From: Alectoria sarmentosa
Lineage: Eukaryota; Ascomycota; Lecanoromycetes; Lecanorales; Parmeliaceae
Reading direction: 5' to 3'
Length of the DNA stretch: 55,246 nt
NCBI GenBank assembly: GCA_009733775.1
Contig: WOGZ01000228.1
Coordinates: 1 to 55,246 of the forward strand
A program made the translations under genes and the position numbers. The number at the start of each line of letters is the position of its first letter. Positions within the stretch are counted from its first letter, which is position 1. A model generated the notes under the pieces. It had not been told where the DNA came from, searched no databases, and was given only the letters and a program-made list of their open reading frames with translations. Shown piece by piece: positions 13,593 to 25,068 of the stretch.

Positions 13593-14855
13593 ATGCCTGA
13601 ATCTACCCCTACTCGTCCCTTGGGCCGCCATGGACCCCAGATACCCGCCCTTGGTTTGGGTCTGATGGGCCTCAGCAGTAAGCCACCCACCGGACATCAC
13701 CGAGGACTGGGCAAAGACTCATATCGTGACTGCAGCGTTTTACGGGACTAAGCCTCCAGATGAAGAGCGCTTCGCCTTCCTAGACAGAGCCTACGAGCTT
13801 GGATGTAGACATTGGGATTCGGCTTCCATGTATGGCGATTGTGAGGAGCTGCTGGGTAAATGGTTTCAAAGAACGGGGAAGCGTAGCGAGGTAAAAGTTC
13901 CCGGGCAGATTTTGGACACGGAATCAAGAATACGGTGTTCACTCTCTGAACAGATCTTCTTGACAACCAAATTTGGAAACTTTGTGACCCCTGAAGGGGG
14001 TCGGGAGATCCGCAACGATCCAGACTTTATCCGACGGTCTGTCGCTGAGAGCTTGGGAAAGCTTCAGACAGATTATGTCGATCTGCTTTACTGGTAATAG
14101 TACTCCATGCGGCGTCAGAATTGGGAGCATCTTCTGACAGTGACCGATCCAGTCATCGTTTTAGTGGAAAGACGCCCGTCGAAGAAATAATACGCACTAT
14201 GAAGGAACTCGTTGAGTACGATATACATCTTTCAGTATGCGTCATGCTTCAGGCTAATTTTGACAGTTCCGGGAAAGCCAAATACTTGGGCGTCAGCGAG
14301 TGCGGCGTGGATACATTGCGCCGTGCCGTCAAGATCCATCCGATTCAAGCCTACCAGATCGAGTACAGTCCATTCTCCAAGGATATAGAGAATCCGGAAA
14401 TTGGACTCCTTGCGACATGTCGTGAGCTCGGTATTGCAACCGTTGCCTACTCGCCGCTGGGCCGCGGCATCCTCACCGGTCAATACAGGTCCGTTGACGA
14501 CTTTCCCGAGGGCGACTTTCGGCGCACTATTCCCCGTTTCTCAACCCAGGAGAACTTTGACAAGAATCTAGTACTCGTGGATGTGCTGAAGAAGATAGCT
14601 GATAGGAAGAAGTGCACCACGGGCCAATTGACGTTGGCCTGGATGATGGAGCAAGGGCCCGATATTTTCGCGATACCAGGCACGAAGAAGATCAAGTATC
14701 TAGAAGAAAACTTGGGAGCATATAACGTATCATTGACAGAAGAGGAGAGCATTGAGGTGCGAAGAGCGATCGACGACGCAGAAGTCACTGGCACCAGGGT
14801 CGCCGAGCATCTAATGGGTGCCCTTACAATGGACACGCCACCTCTTGCGAATTAA
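13593..14855 (+). CDS. Aldo-keto reductase, AKR13/YakC-like, 343 aa
   Basis: NADPH-dependent carbonyl reductase of the (beta/alpha)8-barrel AKR superfamily. Exons: 13593-13677, 13736-13890, 13954-14093, 14153-14215 and 14267-14855, giving 344 codons including stop, the usual length. The start ATG at 13593 is followed by TRPLGRHGPQIPALGLGLMG, the expected first strand. The catalytic tetrad is visible as Asp55 and Tyr60 (HWDSASMYGD), Lys85 (LTTKFG) and His127 (LLYCHRF, formed across intron 3). GKAKYLGVSE and YSPLGRGILTG follow, and the C-terminal cofactor loop is IPGTKK. Two of the four introns (63 and 51 nt) are multiples of three. I splice them out because the flanking family motifs only join that way. 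It sits between the two A-T-R genes, so reducing their aldehyde products is a natural but unproved role. Confidence 0.9.
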
Positions 14856-16140
14856 ATCGTTCCAAGGGCACACAGCTCACTCTCTGTAACTTGGTACAAT
14901 AGACGGTCAAAATTGCTTCACCACCTTGACTCTTTTAGCGGATGAGCCATGAAGAGGGGGCATTTACTCAAGGAATTTACTTTACCTATTCCAAAGCAAA
15001 TAGACCACCATCTAGCACACTGTATCTCATCTTGTCGGATTCAGACGAGGTCCTTAGTTGCAGAAATCCAAGTAAGCATGCGCTAGGATCTCTGGCCGAA
15101 GGGCGTGATACTCTTGTCCATGCCAGAGCATGCGCTCACTCGACCCGAAATCTTACTCTCCGATCCGCATGTCCTGCCCAAACTTGGGAACACTCAAGGT
15201 GATTGGATATGGAAGAAAGCAGGAAGATATGCGGTAAGAGATGCCTCAACGGGATTGAAGTCCGGGGCCCCGGTGAAGACGATTTTGGATCTGACATTAT
15301 TACTGTCTGTGCGTGGATGATGAAAGCTCAGCACATGTGAAATTGAGGATGGATGGTAGCAAACATCAGAACCAATCGCTTGTGGGTAGTCGCCTACCTG
15401 ACGATGAGGAGGATCAAGTACCACACGTTGTTCTATCCGTTGAAACCCGAATGGCACTGTCTATGCTGACCCTTCTGCCCTCCTGCCCTCCTGCCCTCCT
15501 GCCTGATTCCTGAACCTGTCATCTGAGTTCTAGCTGTAAATTAGGAGCACTTGATGAAGGGTCCACGATGAGCTCTGCGATACAAGATTAGTGTTCTGCC
15601 GCCATGTAGTGTATCGACCTCCTGCATTACTGCGTAGCTTGCTAAGGTAAGGTAGTATATTGATGTCAAAAAATATGTGAACGCTTGATACTTAACAAGT
15701 GCGACCGGTGGAGAAATAGTCCGGCCGTCCCGGGGGTGATTAACCCTAACCCTAGCCCATCATCCTGGCCCTGATCCAATATGCAATGATCTAGCTACAA
15801 GCGGGCATGTCACTGTTCAAGTTGGTTCCGCGTAACCTCGGAAATTGAATGCGTCGGACTTCCTAATGAGGATGAGTAAAGTAGTCACAATGGAGATGGG
15901 TAAAGTACTGAGTTGGGTACTCCGGATTCATTACTAAGCGCTTGGATGAAGGATGAAGGATGAAGGATGAAGCCCAGGAGCCATGAGACACGTCCACACT
16001 CTTCATTCCCTTCTCCGAGTGACACCCAATCGGCATGACTGTCACCTTTGCTCCACCAACTGCTGGGATGGGATGGGATGGGATGGGATGGGATGGGATG
16101 GGAATTGTGCATCGAATAGACCATGCAACATCTGGCTGAC

Positions 16141-16188
<48 letters not shown>

Positions 16189-16345
16189 TCGTTCTTTCTT
16201 TCTTTCTTTCTTTCGAGTCCAGAGTTGAAACAATGCTTCATCGAGCCTGGTTGATGTAAATTGCTGCCCTCTCCAAAATCATTATCAATCAAATTTTCCT
16301 CTCCTTTGTCAAGCCCAACCAGTCTTACTGGTCCTTCAGATTGCA
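14856..16345. other. Intergenic, rich in simple repeats; telomere-like stretch
   Basis: No gene seen. It holds a TTAACCCTAACCCTAGCCC stretch (15740-15758), CCTGC repeats near 15475-15503, about four copies of GGATGAA (15944-15971), about eight copies of GGGAT (16064-16103) and a long TTTC tract (16141-16215). The last two lie within 300 bases upstream of the second A-T-R start, in its likely promoter. Confidence 0.7.
16141..16215 (+). repeat. TTTC tetranucleotide repeat
   Basis: About 18 tandem copies of TTTC with one GTTC interruption. It makes spurious KERKKERK-type frames on the minus strand. It ends 130 bases before the second A-T-R start codon. Confidence 0.95.
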
Positions 16346-19300
16346 ATGGCCCACCTGACCGAGGAGCATGTTCAGGAACTCTATGACACTTTTGGTGAGC
16401 TGAGGGTGCTTGACGATATCATTCGTTACCGTGCGGCCGACGATCCCCCAGCTCCCATCTTAGGATATCCTAAATCAGAAGAAACTGTCAATGAATACGA
16501 AACCTTCACGGGCAAGGAACTGGATCAGTTCGTTGATGGTGCAGTCAAGTACTTCCTCGAATCGGGGCTGAAACCTGTAAGACAGTCCAATCTTCCCTCC
16601 AAGGCATCTCCCGAGCACGGGCTGACCTCAATCGCAAGAATGCACCAGAGGTCGTTGGCATTATGGGCCCCTCTAACATCGACTTTGTTGTCACCCTTTT
16701 TGCCCTCAGCCGTCTGGGCTGCACTGTTCTTCTTCTTTCCCTCCGGATACCGCCTGTAGCTATCATCAACCTTCTGAAGCAAACGAATTGCAATATTATC
16801 GCTGCCGGTGATGCCAAGCATATCTCGGATGCTATTGCAGCCGTAAGCAAGGAACGGCCCTTACAGAAGGTTGTTCTTCCCACTCGTGCCCAGTATGGAA
16901 GGGCCCGTCCGTCGAACGAGTCGCCATTCGTGCGGCATTTTGATCGAGAGACCGAAACTGATGAGATCGCTGTCATTATGCACAGTTCCGGATCGACAGG
17001 GCTACCCAAGTCTGTATCCCTGAGCCACAGGAATATATTGACCCATCCAGTGCAAGGGGCGGGGATGAACAACTTTGGTGCACTTCCGTTATACCACATA
17101 TATGGGCTGTCCACAACACTCCAGGCGATGTATATGCGGAAAATAGCCAATCTGTTCAGCGCTTCTTTACCCATGACGGGGGAGAACCTGATAACTGCCA
17201 TTGAAGCGACGCAGCCCGAAATATTCCACGCCGTCCCTTATGCTCTGGGACTGTTAGTTGAGCACGAACGAGGCATGGCGTACTTGAAGACTGCTAAAAT
17301 TGTGACAGCAGCTGGGGCTCGCACCCCGGACGAGCTTGGAGAACGCCTGATTCAGGAGAATGTAAATTTTGGTGTTGTCTTTGGATGGTCGGTAGCTTTT
17401 AATTCAAAATTTAATACTGATACAAACTTACATAATCTAGCACCGAAGCTGGACAGATGGGCGATACTATGCGCCGAGAAAAAGGAGACGACACTTGGGA
17501 TTACGTTCGTATCTACCCCAATGTCAGGGATTCAATACAGTTCGAACCGATTGGGAATGGACTTTTCGAAGCCGTGTATCTCCAAAATCATCCCGGATTG
17601 GCTCCTTCTATCGCTGACTCGGACGATTCGGCATCTGGCTCATGGCGCTCAAAGGACGTCTTTGCACCGCACCCAAGCATTCCTGATGTGTGGAAGTACG
17701 TCACTCGCATTGATGATCGTATCACCTTGGAAAATGGAGAGAAGGTTCTCCCACTTCCAATTGAAGGCCGTATCCGTCAAGACGACCTTGTTCGTGAAGC
17801 TGTTGTTGTTGGGGTGGACAGAGCTATCCCAGGTGCCTTGGTCTTCCGGGCTTCTGACCACTTGTCTACCGAAGAATTTCTCGATGCCGTATGGCCTTCT
17901 ATCGAAGATGCCAACTCGCGTGCGGAGTCATTTTCACAAATCACCAGAGACATGGTAGCTATCGTGCCGTCAAATGTCGAATACCCTAAGACAGACAAAG
18001 GTAGTATCATTCGCGCTCAGGTGTACGAAAAATTCGCAGACTATATCGACGAGATGTATCTTAGTCTTGAGGGCGACCAAGAAGGCGATCTTCAACTTGA
18101 TCTCGCAGGAATCGAGTCGTTTCTGAAGGACACGTATGAAGATGTTGTTGGGACTACCTTGGAATCCTTGGACGTTGACTTGTTCAATGCCGGCGTCGAC
18201 AGCCTGAAGGCTATCCAGATGAGACGTAGAATTCAAAAGACCCTAGATCTGAATGGCAACCTTTTGAGCAGCAATGTCATCTATGAACACGGAAATTTCG
18301 AGACTCTAGCGAAATATCTATTCTCTCTTAGCCCGGGGGGCCATGATCTAAGTGAAAACGAAGATAAGACGCTTGTGATGAAAGGGTTGATCCAAAAGTA
18401 CTCCAGCTTCGGTGAGACTGTGGTACGTTCTCTTGCTTTAGCCCAACGACAATTGTCGCATCCACCTACTTACAGAGAAACAGATCCTGACTGGGGCCAC
18501 TGGCTCCCTCGGTGCGCACACTTTGGTGCAGATGGTCAACAGTCACACTGTAAGGAAGGTGTTCTGCCTTGTGCGAGGAGAAAACCCAATGGATAGGGTT
18601 TTGCAATCTTTGAAAGAGCGAGGTATCACGCTCGAGTCGTCGAGCGAGTACAAGATCGTGGCACTCTCCACTGATTTTAGTCAACCCGACCTTGGCCTGA
18701 CCAAAGGGATGATGGAGCAACTCAAAACCGAGGTTGCCCTCATCCTCCACCTAGCTTGGCCTGTAAACTTTTCTATTCATCTGAAAAGTTTCGAGCCACA
18801 CCTAGCAGGGTTAAGAACACTTTTGGCATTGTCACTTGATGTCTACCGCTCGGAGCCTGCGCGTCTGTTCTTTGCTTCCTCGATTTCAACGGCCGAGAAT
18901 ACGCCACCCCCAGCTCTCATTGCGGACGCGCCTGTCGACGACTTCAGTCATGCATTGGATATGGGCTACGCCCAATCCAAGTTGGTAGGTGAGCATATGG
19001 TTTTGAATGCCGCGCGCAGTGGAGCTCGAAGCTACGTGCTGCGAATCGGACAGATCGTGGGGGACCTGCAGAGTGGGTTCTGGAACGACAACGAGTACGT
19101 TCCCTCGATGATCCGGTCCGCACTTTCCATGAAAGCCCTGCCTGCTCTGAATGAGAACTGCTCTTGGATTCCTGTCGACACGCTGGCGACTGCGATCCTG
19201 GAAGTTAGCAGGACGGTGCAGTCAGCCCCAAAGCCTTGTGCTATCGACAGCACGAATCCGCCAGTGGTCTACAATATGTGCAACCCACATTTGTTCTCAT

Positions 19301-19881
19301 GGGACCAATTGCTCGAGAAAGTGCGGAAAGCCGGTCTTGAGTTCGAGACAGTGCCGTATGGCGACTGGATGCAGCTCCTACGGAACAGCGCGTCGAATGG
19401 CGATGAGGAACAGAATCCGGCCGTGAAGTTGCTTGATCACTTCGAGTTGCGCTATAGTATGAACAATAGCACCAGCGTCGAGGATACCGGCGTCAATGAT
19501 GGTAAGGTTAATGGTGCGAGTCCCAAAGAATCTAGCATTAACAGTGCTGCCATCAATAACTCCAAAGTCAACGGTACCAGCCCCAATGATAGAAAGGTTG
19601 ACGGCGTCAATGCCAAAGACTCCAGCATCAACGGCACCGCCGTCGCTCCCCTCAAGCTCACCGATGCCAACTACAACGCCAACAAAACCAACGGCACCAC
19701 TCACAGCGACACCACCAGCCTCAACAGCGCCAGTGATCCTGGACCCGAAAGCCTTGGTGTCACGTTCGACACCGCGGCCGTGCTGCGAGACAGTACTGTT
19801 CTGCGCCACCCACCCAACATCATCGAGGACGGGTACGTGCAGAAATTCATGTCGACGTGGCTTGAGCGGTGGGTTCGTTGA
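16346..19881 (+). CDS. Second NRPS-like adenylation-thiolation-reductase (A-T-R) enzyme, 1118 aa
   Basis: Same architecture as the 8319-11919 enzyme, without close local similarity. Exons: 16346-16576, 16639-17387, 17441-18411 and 18476-19881, which sum to 1119 codons including stop. Adenylation domain: HSSGSTGLPKSVSLSHRN near 192, ALPLYHIYGL, and FGCTEAGQMGDTM across intron 2. YPKTDKGSIIR carries the catalytic lysine. Carrier domain: LFNAGVDSLKAI with the attachment serine near 581. The reductase domain starts near 655 with LTGATGSLG, then HLAWPVNFSIHLKSFEPHLA, MGYAQSK (Tyr/Lys pair) and NEYVPSM. An Asn/Ser/Lys-rich repeat of about 80 residues is inserted at about 988-1070, before the conserved C-terminal helix (FMSTWLERW). 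Intron 2 has an unusual donor, GTCGGT, in AT-rich sequence. The other two donors are GTAAGA and GTGAGA. Substrate unknown. Confidence 0.9.
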
Positions 19882-20826
19882 GACACAGATACATGGACAG
19901 ATTGTAGATCTGCAATGCAATTATTTCTTGTTAAAATCCAAGACACTTCCATTTTACCAACCCATCAATGAATTGATTGTGATCGGTAGTCGGTTCCTCG
20001 AATAATAATCGAGACTATGGTTGGTATATTGTGTTCTTCGCATTAATCCGAATATGTGGATTGCGGCCGAAATAATGCACAGCGCAAAAAGGGGAACTTC
20101 TCATATAGTTGGATTTGGCCGACTACAATTGATATGGCGACACAGATTCCAAGCAGAGCACCAGTGGGCGTCGGAATTACATGTGACTTTCTGCTCGCTG
20201 TGGAAAAATTGACAAAATGACGGGGGACTTCCCCTGGGCATAACTCAGATCAGGGCAAATCCATAGGTGTTCCGTCACGTTGCAAAAGCCAGCAGTGAGC
20301 CACATGAGTTGCACCCCCAGGGGAGCAGCTCAGCTCATCAGTATCAAAATCCCCCCCCCCCCCCGGCCGGGGCGGCCCCTCTTCCTCCTCTCTCTACCTT
20401 GTAGGTATCCGGCATTCGAGTGAGATGAGCGAGATGAGCGGGAGAATTCTTTCAGTCATGAAAAGCATGTTGCAGCAGATAAGTATGTGGAAAAAGAGGA
20501 CTTGGATGGAACAGCGCGCTAACCTCCCTAGTGTACACGTTTACAAGATCAATGACGCCGACGCCTGAAGAATTAAAAGTTGAAACTTGACGGGAAAATG
20601 GGCCGCCAAGGCTAATATACAAATGTTGCAGCGAACAAGGGTCACAAGCGCGTAACGACAATATGAAGGGAGACTTGGAAACACCAAAGAGGGGAAAAGC
20701 TAGACTTGTCCATATAACCACCACCACCCTTCACATACGCGAATCCCAAAGAACAGGTTTCCACCCACGACACCCTTTATGTAAGGGGACGACTCGAGAG
20801 CTCTGTTTGTTCCAAGAGACTTGAGC
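19882..20826. other. Intergenic between convergent genes; poly-C tract
   Basis: The second A-T-R gene and the GMC oxidoreductase gene converge here. A run of 14 C lies at 20351-20364, followed by CCGG-rich sequence. No gene seen. Confidence 0.65.
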
Positions 20827-22812
20827 TCAGCATTTTCCGGAGATATTACAAGCAATCTTCTCCGCCAAGGCATCTAGATCACGGTATCAGCTATACATTC
20901 CGACAAGCGGAGACAAACATAAGGAACAGGAAGAAAGACTCACAGACGGTGGACATGGGATGTCCAGGAGGAAGCAACGGGAACGCCGAAGCATCCACGA
21001 CACGCAGGCCCTCGACGCCAATGACTCTGGCGCGGGTATCGACGACGGCTTCCGGATCGTTGATGCCGCCCATGGCACACGTGGAAGTGGCGTGCCAGAT
21101 GGTGTTGAAGTTCTTGCGGATGTGATCCTCAATCTGCTCGTCGGTGGCGACTTCCTTGCCGGGGTAATACTCGTCGCCGATGACGAAGCTTTGCATGGCT
21201 TTGGTGGCGTAGAATTGCCGTATGCGCTTGAAGCTCGCTACCATGATGTCGACGTCGGATTGCTCCGTCAGGTAGTTGGGGTTGATGAGTGGGGCAATGC
21301 TGGTGTCGGCGCTGGTGATGGTGAGGTTCCCCCGCGATCGGGGCGCGACCAGTACGGCTCCTAAGGAGGCGTAGTTGAAGCCATCGAGCGGACCGGGGGA
21401 ACTTAAATTCTGCATGTCCCCCAGGTATGACGGGAGGGATAGGTATTCCACCTCGGGCCAATCGGCGGGATAGGCCGCCAGAGCTCTTTTGGTCTCGTTG
21501 CTCCAGTTTTGGCGGAGAGAAGCAGGGATCTTTTCCCAGGCAATCACATCCGTATTGGGACTCGTGTACAGGCCCGCGGCTTTGTCGTTGTACAGTTCGG
21601 CTTGCTCCGCAGCGAAAGCTGGATTGTTGCTAAGCGCTGTGAGGGTGATGCCATTGACACGGTATGCGATGTCGTAGAACAAGTTGTCTTGCATACCTTG
21701 TCCGACCGCCGGCCTGTTAGCGACCACTGGGATATTGAGGCCCTGTAGGGTCGCTGCTGGGCCGACGCCAGAGACCATCAGGAGCTGAGGCGAATTGAAG
21801 GTTCCAGCAGCCAAGATCACTTCCTTGCTGGCGGATAAGACATAGGAATCGCCCGCCGTATCAACTCGAACGCCAGTGGCCTTTTTGTTGGCGTCAAAGA
21901 GGATCTGCTTGGCCAGAGTGAAAGGGTGAACCTTGAGGGCAGGGTTCTTGAGGCCCTGAGCGAGGAATGATGTTTCAGAAGAATCTCGCTGCATCGTTGT
22001 GGCATTTATGGTAAATGTAGAAACGGCTTGTCCGATCAGCTCGCCGCTCAAGAATCCGGGGATTTCTGAGATGCCGATTTGTTGGAATCCCTTGATTGCC
22101 CAAGTCGCAAAAGCCTGGGCGTAGTGTGAGAAGGTTACTGAAAGAGGCCCTTTGTTACCTCCAGCGGCAGCCTCGGCATCATACTGGGGAGTATAGTTGG
22201 CAGACAGGAGGCTCGTGTCGGGAGGCGTAAAGGTGACACTCTTTTGAAAGTACGGGAGGAAATTCTTCCAAGTGTAGCTCTGGTCTCCAACGGCGTCTGC
22301 CCAATTCTGATACGAACCCACAGTCCCGCGCTGATAGACCATAAAGTTTCGGGCAGAACTACCGCCCAAGGCTTTGCCCCGAGCATAATGAATTTTCTGA
22401 TTAAACGCCCCCTGAAGTGAACATTAGCAAGCCGTTTTATCTTTCTTTCTTTCACGGAAATCTCCCTTGCTTCTATACTTACTTTTTGCGGGGTGGTAGC
22501 ATAATTCCAGTCGATCAGAGGTTGAGAGTCTTTGAGACTCTTACCAGCGAAAAACCCATCTGTCGCAGGCACCTGACTCAAATTTCCGTTGCTGATCTCG
22601 TAGAATGAACCGGCCTCGATAATTCCGACGGTGCCTGCGTTTTGCTCTACCAATCTCGTCGCGACAGTAAGGCCAGCGTTGCCGCCGCCGACGATTACGT
22701 AGTCATAGGTCACGTCGTCTCCAGGGACTCCAAAAGACGAACCAAGAAGTGCTGCCTGGACGTGAGAGGCCAGAGATGCAGCCAAGACGGCTTTAAGAAT
22801 TTTTTTAAACAT
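20827..22812 (-). CDS. Secreted GMC-family FAD oxidoreductase, 614 aa
   Basis: Glucose-methanol-choline family flavoenzyme that oxidises an alcohol. Exons (minus strand): 22812-22483, 22411-20944 and 20873-20827, giving 615 codons with stop. I chose the ATG at 22812 because MFKKILKAVLAASLASHVQA is a good signal peptide. An in-frame ATG at 22863 would add 17 residues in front. Features in order: the FAD dinucleotide motif DYVIVGGGNAGLTVATRL, GKALGGSSARNFMVYQRG (first GMC signature, completed by splicing intron 1), and AAGTFNSPQLLMVSGVGP (second signature). The likely catalytic His is in WHATSTCAMG and a second His in PPGHPMSTVYALAEKI, whose last residues come from the 47-nt final exon. The signal peptide suggests action outside the cytosol or in the wall. 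PatE of the patulin pathway is a precedent for a secreted GMC enzyme finishing a metabolite. Confidence 0.9.
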
Positions 22813-22853
22813 GTTCTCGAGGAAAGGGAGGGATTGTCGCTCTTGAAGATAGA

Positions 22854-23010
22854 TTGAAGGCAATGCGGTGGAAAAAATTGATCAAGAGCTGTGTTACCAA
22901 GTCAAGGATTGAGGGCAATGTTGTGTAAAGACTGATCAAAGGCTGCTCTTCCAAGTCAGTGGTTGAGGGCAATGCTGTGGAAAGGTTGAACGAAGGTCGA
23001 TTGGACAAAA
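22854..23010 (-). repeat. 54-55-bp tandem repeat upstream of the GMC gene
   Basis: About 2.7 diverged copies of a 54-55-base unit, each beginning TTGAGGGCAATG or TTGAAGGCAATG, start at 22854, 22909 and 22963. They occupy the stretch from roughly 40 to 200 bases upstream of the GMC start codon, so they lie in its 5' leader or core promoter. Confidence 0.8.
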
Positions 23011-25068
23011 GAAGGAATGGGTTCTTCTGCAACGAGAAAAGAGAAGAGGGTCTGCGATAAAGTCAAGCTTGGAGAGGTCTGGTCTCTCTATTGGTAGAGA
23101 CGACGAGCAGAAGTTATATATACATTATTTGAGCGCACCGCCCCACTCAATCTCCGGTAGTCATCGGTCTTGGGGCTTTCCAGGTGACTTCATCCTCTGG
23201 GGCGAGCACTGATTTCGGATCCTAGGAACTCGTACACGCCATGAAGGTCAGGTAGAGCTAAATTCGGAGTCCACCGAGTCCCAAATTGAGTAGGTTGGAC
23301 ACGGCACGACCTAAAGGCTGAGATAATGAGGCACAGTGGTGTGTTGGGAAACGAGGATTGGCGTTTCCATATCTATCGCTACTCAGCGACATGGTACTGA
23401 GCCTCTCTGGAGGAGGAGCCGGCCGTAGGTAGGCTACAGCTGACGAGAACAATTCGAGGGCGGCATCAAGGTTGCCACGGTTCGATGATTATGTGTGTTA
23501 TGAGTCAACTGTGTGTGTTCAGTACAAGCCGTGTAATCGAGTTGATGATGATGATATTTTGCGTAGGGACCTCGTTGCCAACCCCTTGATGCAACACACC
23601 CACGAATGCAATACCCTCCAATCCGCCAACTTCATAATCCATTGTTCCACAACAGCAGCGTTTCCAGGTAAGTGAAGATGGAAATTCTAGAACGTAGACT
23701 CTCAATGTTGAAGCTTTAAGAAATCTTCGAATTGGAGTCGTATTGATCAATGTAGGTATGTAATGGCACGACAAAGTCTGTTCCAATTCCTCGCGCCCAC
23801 AGTTTGGGGCCAGGGTGGGTGGCGGGAGACTTTTAGGGGCGGCACACAGCCCCGGAATTATCGGATTTGAAGGTATCACATTCATGGGTGCCCTGGCAAC
23901 GAGACGCGCACTGCGCTAAACCCTTTCGAGCCTCCGTCTTCAAGCTGTCAGCTCTGTCAGCCTGTCAGCAGCCTGTCACGAGGTATGCGGGAGAGCTAGT
24001 CGAACTAGTAAGGTACTTTACTTACTTTACGTACTAGATTACGCGAGCCGTCGCATTCTCTTACGCGAGCCGCCCTACTTTCCTTATTTACTTAGATTAT
24101 CATGGAAGTAGATTTTACCTTGGTTTACCTTACGAGAGTGCGTATGTTTCTACCTTACATTATATACATTTCTAGAAACATCGACAAATCCGATATCGTG
24201 CTGAATATTATTCTCAAAATTGCTGACGCGGCGGATTATACATGATACCTGAAACCCTGTCAACTCCGGCTCCGAAGCGCAGCAGTTCAGATGGGATGGG
24301 CAATTGATTGGTAATGGGTTCGATTCTTGGCGCTGGTACAAGGGCACCAATGGTGTAGCGATGGCTTCTTTTTCTGCAGCTGCCCGGCTACAGTCACCCC
24401 TCGCCCCCTCACTCGAGTCACACCCAGAGTCTACACCCCCACAGCAGCTCCATCATAGCCTATAAGGCTATGGGGACGCCCCTCCGATGTAGGGATTACA
24501 CACACACACACCCCCACAGCGTTCCTGCAGTCATACAGTCGATTGTGGATGATTGAGAGCGTCCAAGCGGTAGCTTCATTCCCATGCTCTTTATCGTCAA
24601 TTCGATTATCCAAGGCAAGAACTCGATGCATGAGAATTACGATGTAGCCATACGGATTGTATTGCCTCCAAGGACGCTGACTTGCATACACCAAATCATC
24701 TGCGCCTGCATTACTGTCCGAGCTCAACTCACGACCCTCACCGCCTCTGGGAGGAATAAGTGATGGAAGTACGGAGCTTCGTTGAGCCCAGCCTTCATCA
24801 ACCTTCTCTCGCTGAATGATGCTGGCCCATGGTGGACCGTGAAGAGCCTCAGCCTTATCAAACTGCAAACTGCAACTTCCACACTCTCACAACTATCAAT
24901 GGCCTCGGCTCAAGCCTCTACTCTTCCTTGTGTTGACTGTCCAGCCTGCCATCATTCCGTCCGCTGAAGACGGCAGTTCTGACGCCTTCTCATCTCACCA
25001 TCAGACCCTCCTGCTCCCCTTCGTCCCTTCTCTAATCGTCTCCACTTCTCATCTGAGCTCTCAAGACC
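23011..25068. other. Intergenic between divergent GMC and regulator genes
   Basis: A 2-kb divergent promoter region. It has two exact copies of TTACGCGAGCCG (24039-24050 and 24061-24072) 22 bases apart, several TACCTTAC/GTAAGGTA-type words near 24010-24150, and a CA repeat near 24499. A 145-codon minus-strand frame at 24431-24868 shows no recognisable protein. Confidence 0.6.

Noticed and set aside
15885..16346. Lys/Glu-rich frames
   Set aside because: Artefact of the TTTC and GGGAT simple repeats.
19378..19920. 180-codon minus-strand frame
   Set aside because: Antisense to the repeat-containing C-terminus of the second A-T-R gene.
24431..24868. 145-codon minus-strand frame upstream of the Zn2Cys6 gene
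   Set aside because: Contains a CA-repeat-derived VCVCV stretch and no family motif; lies in the probable leader/promoter of the regulator.
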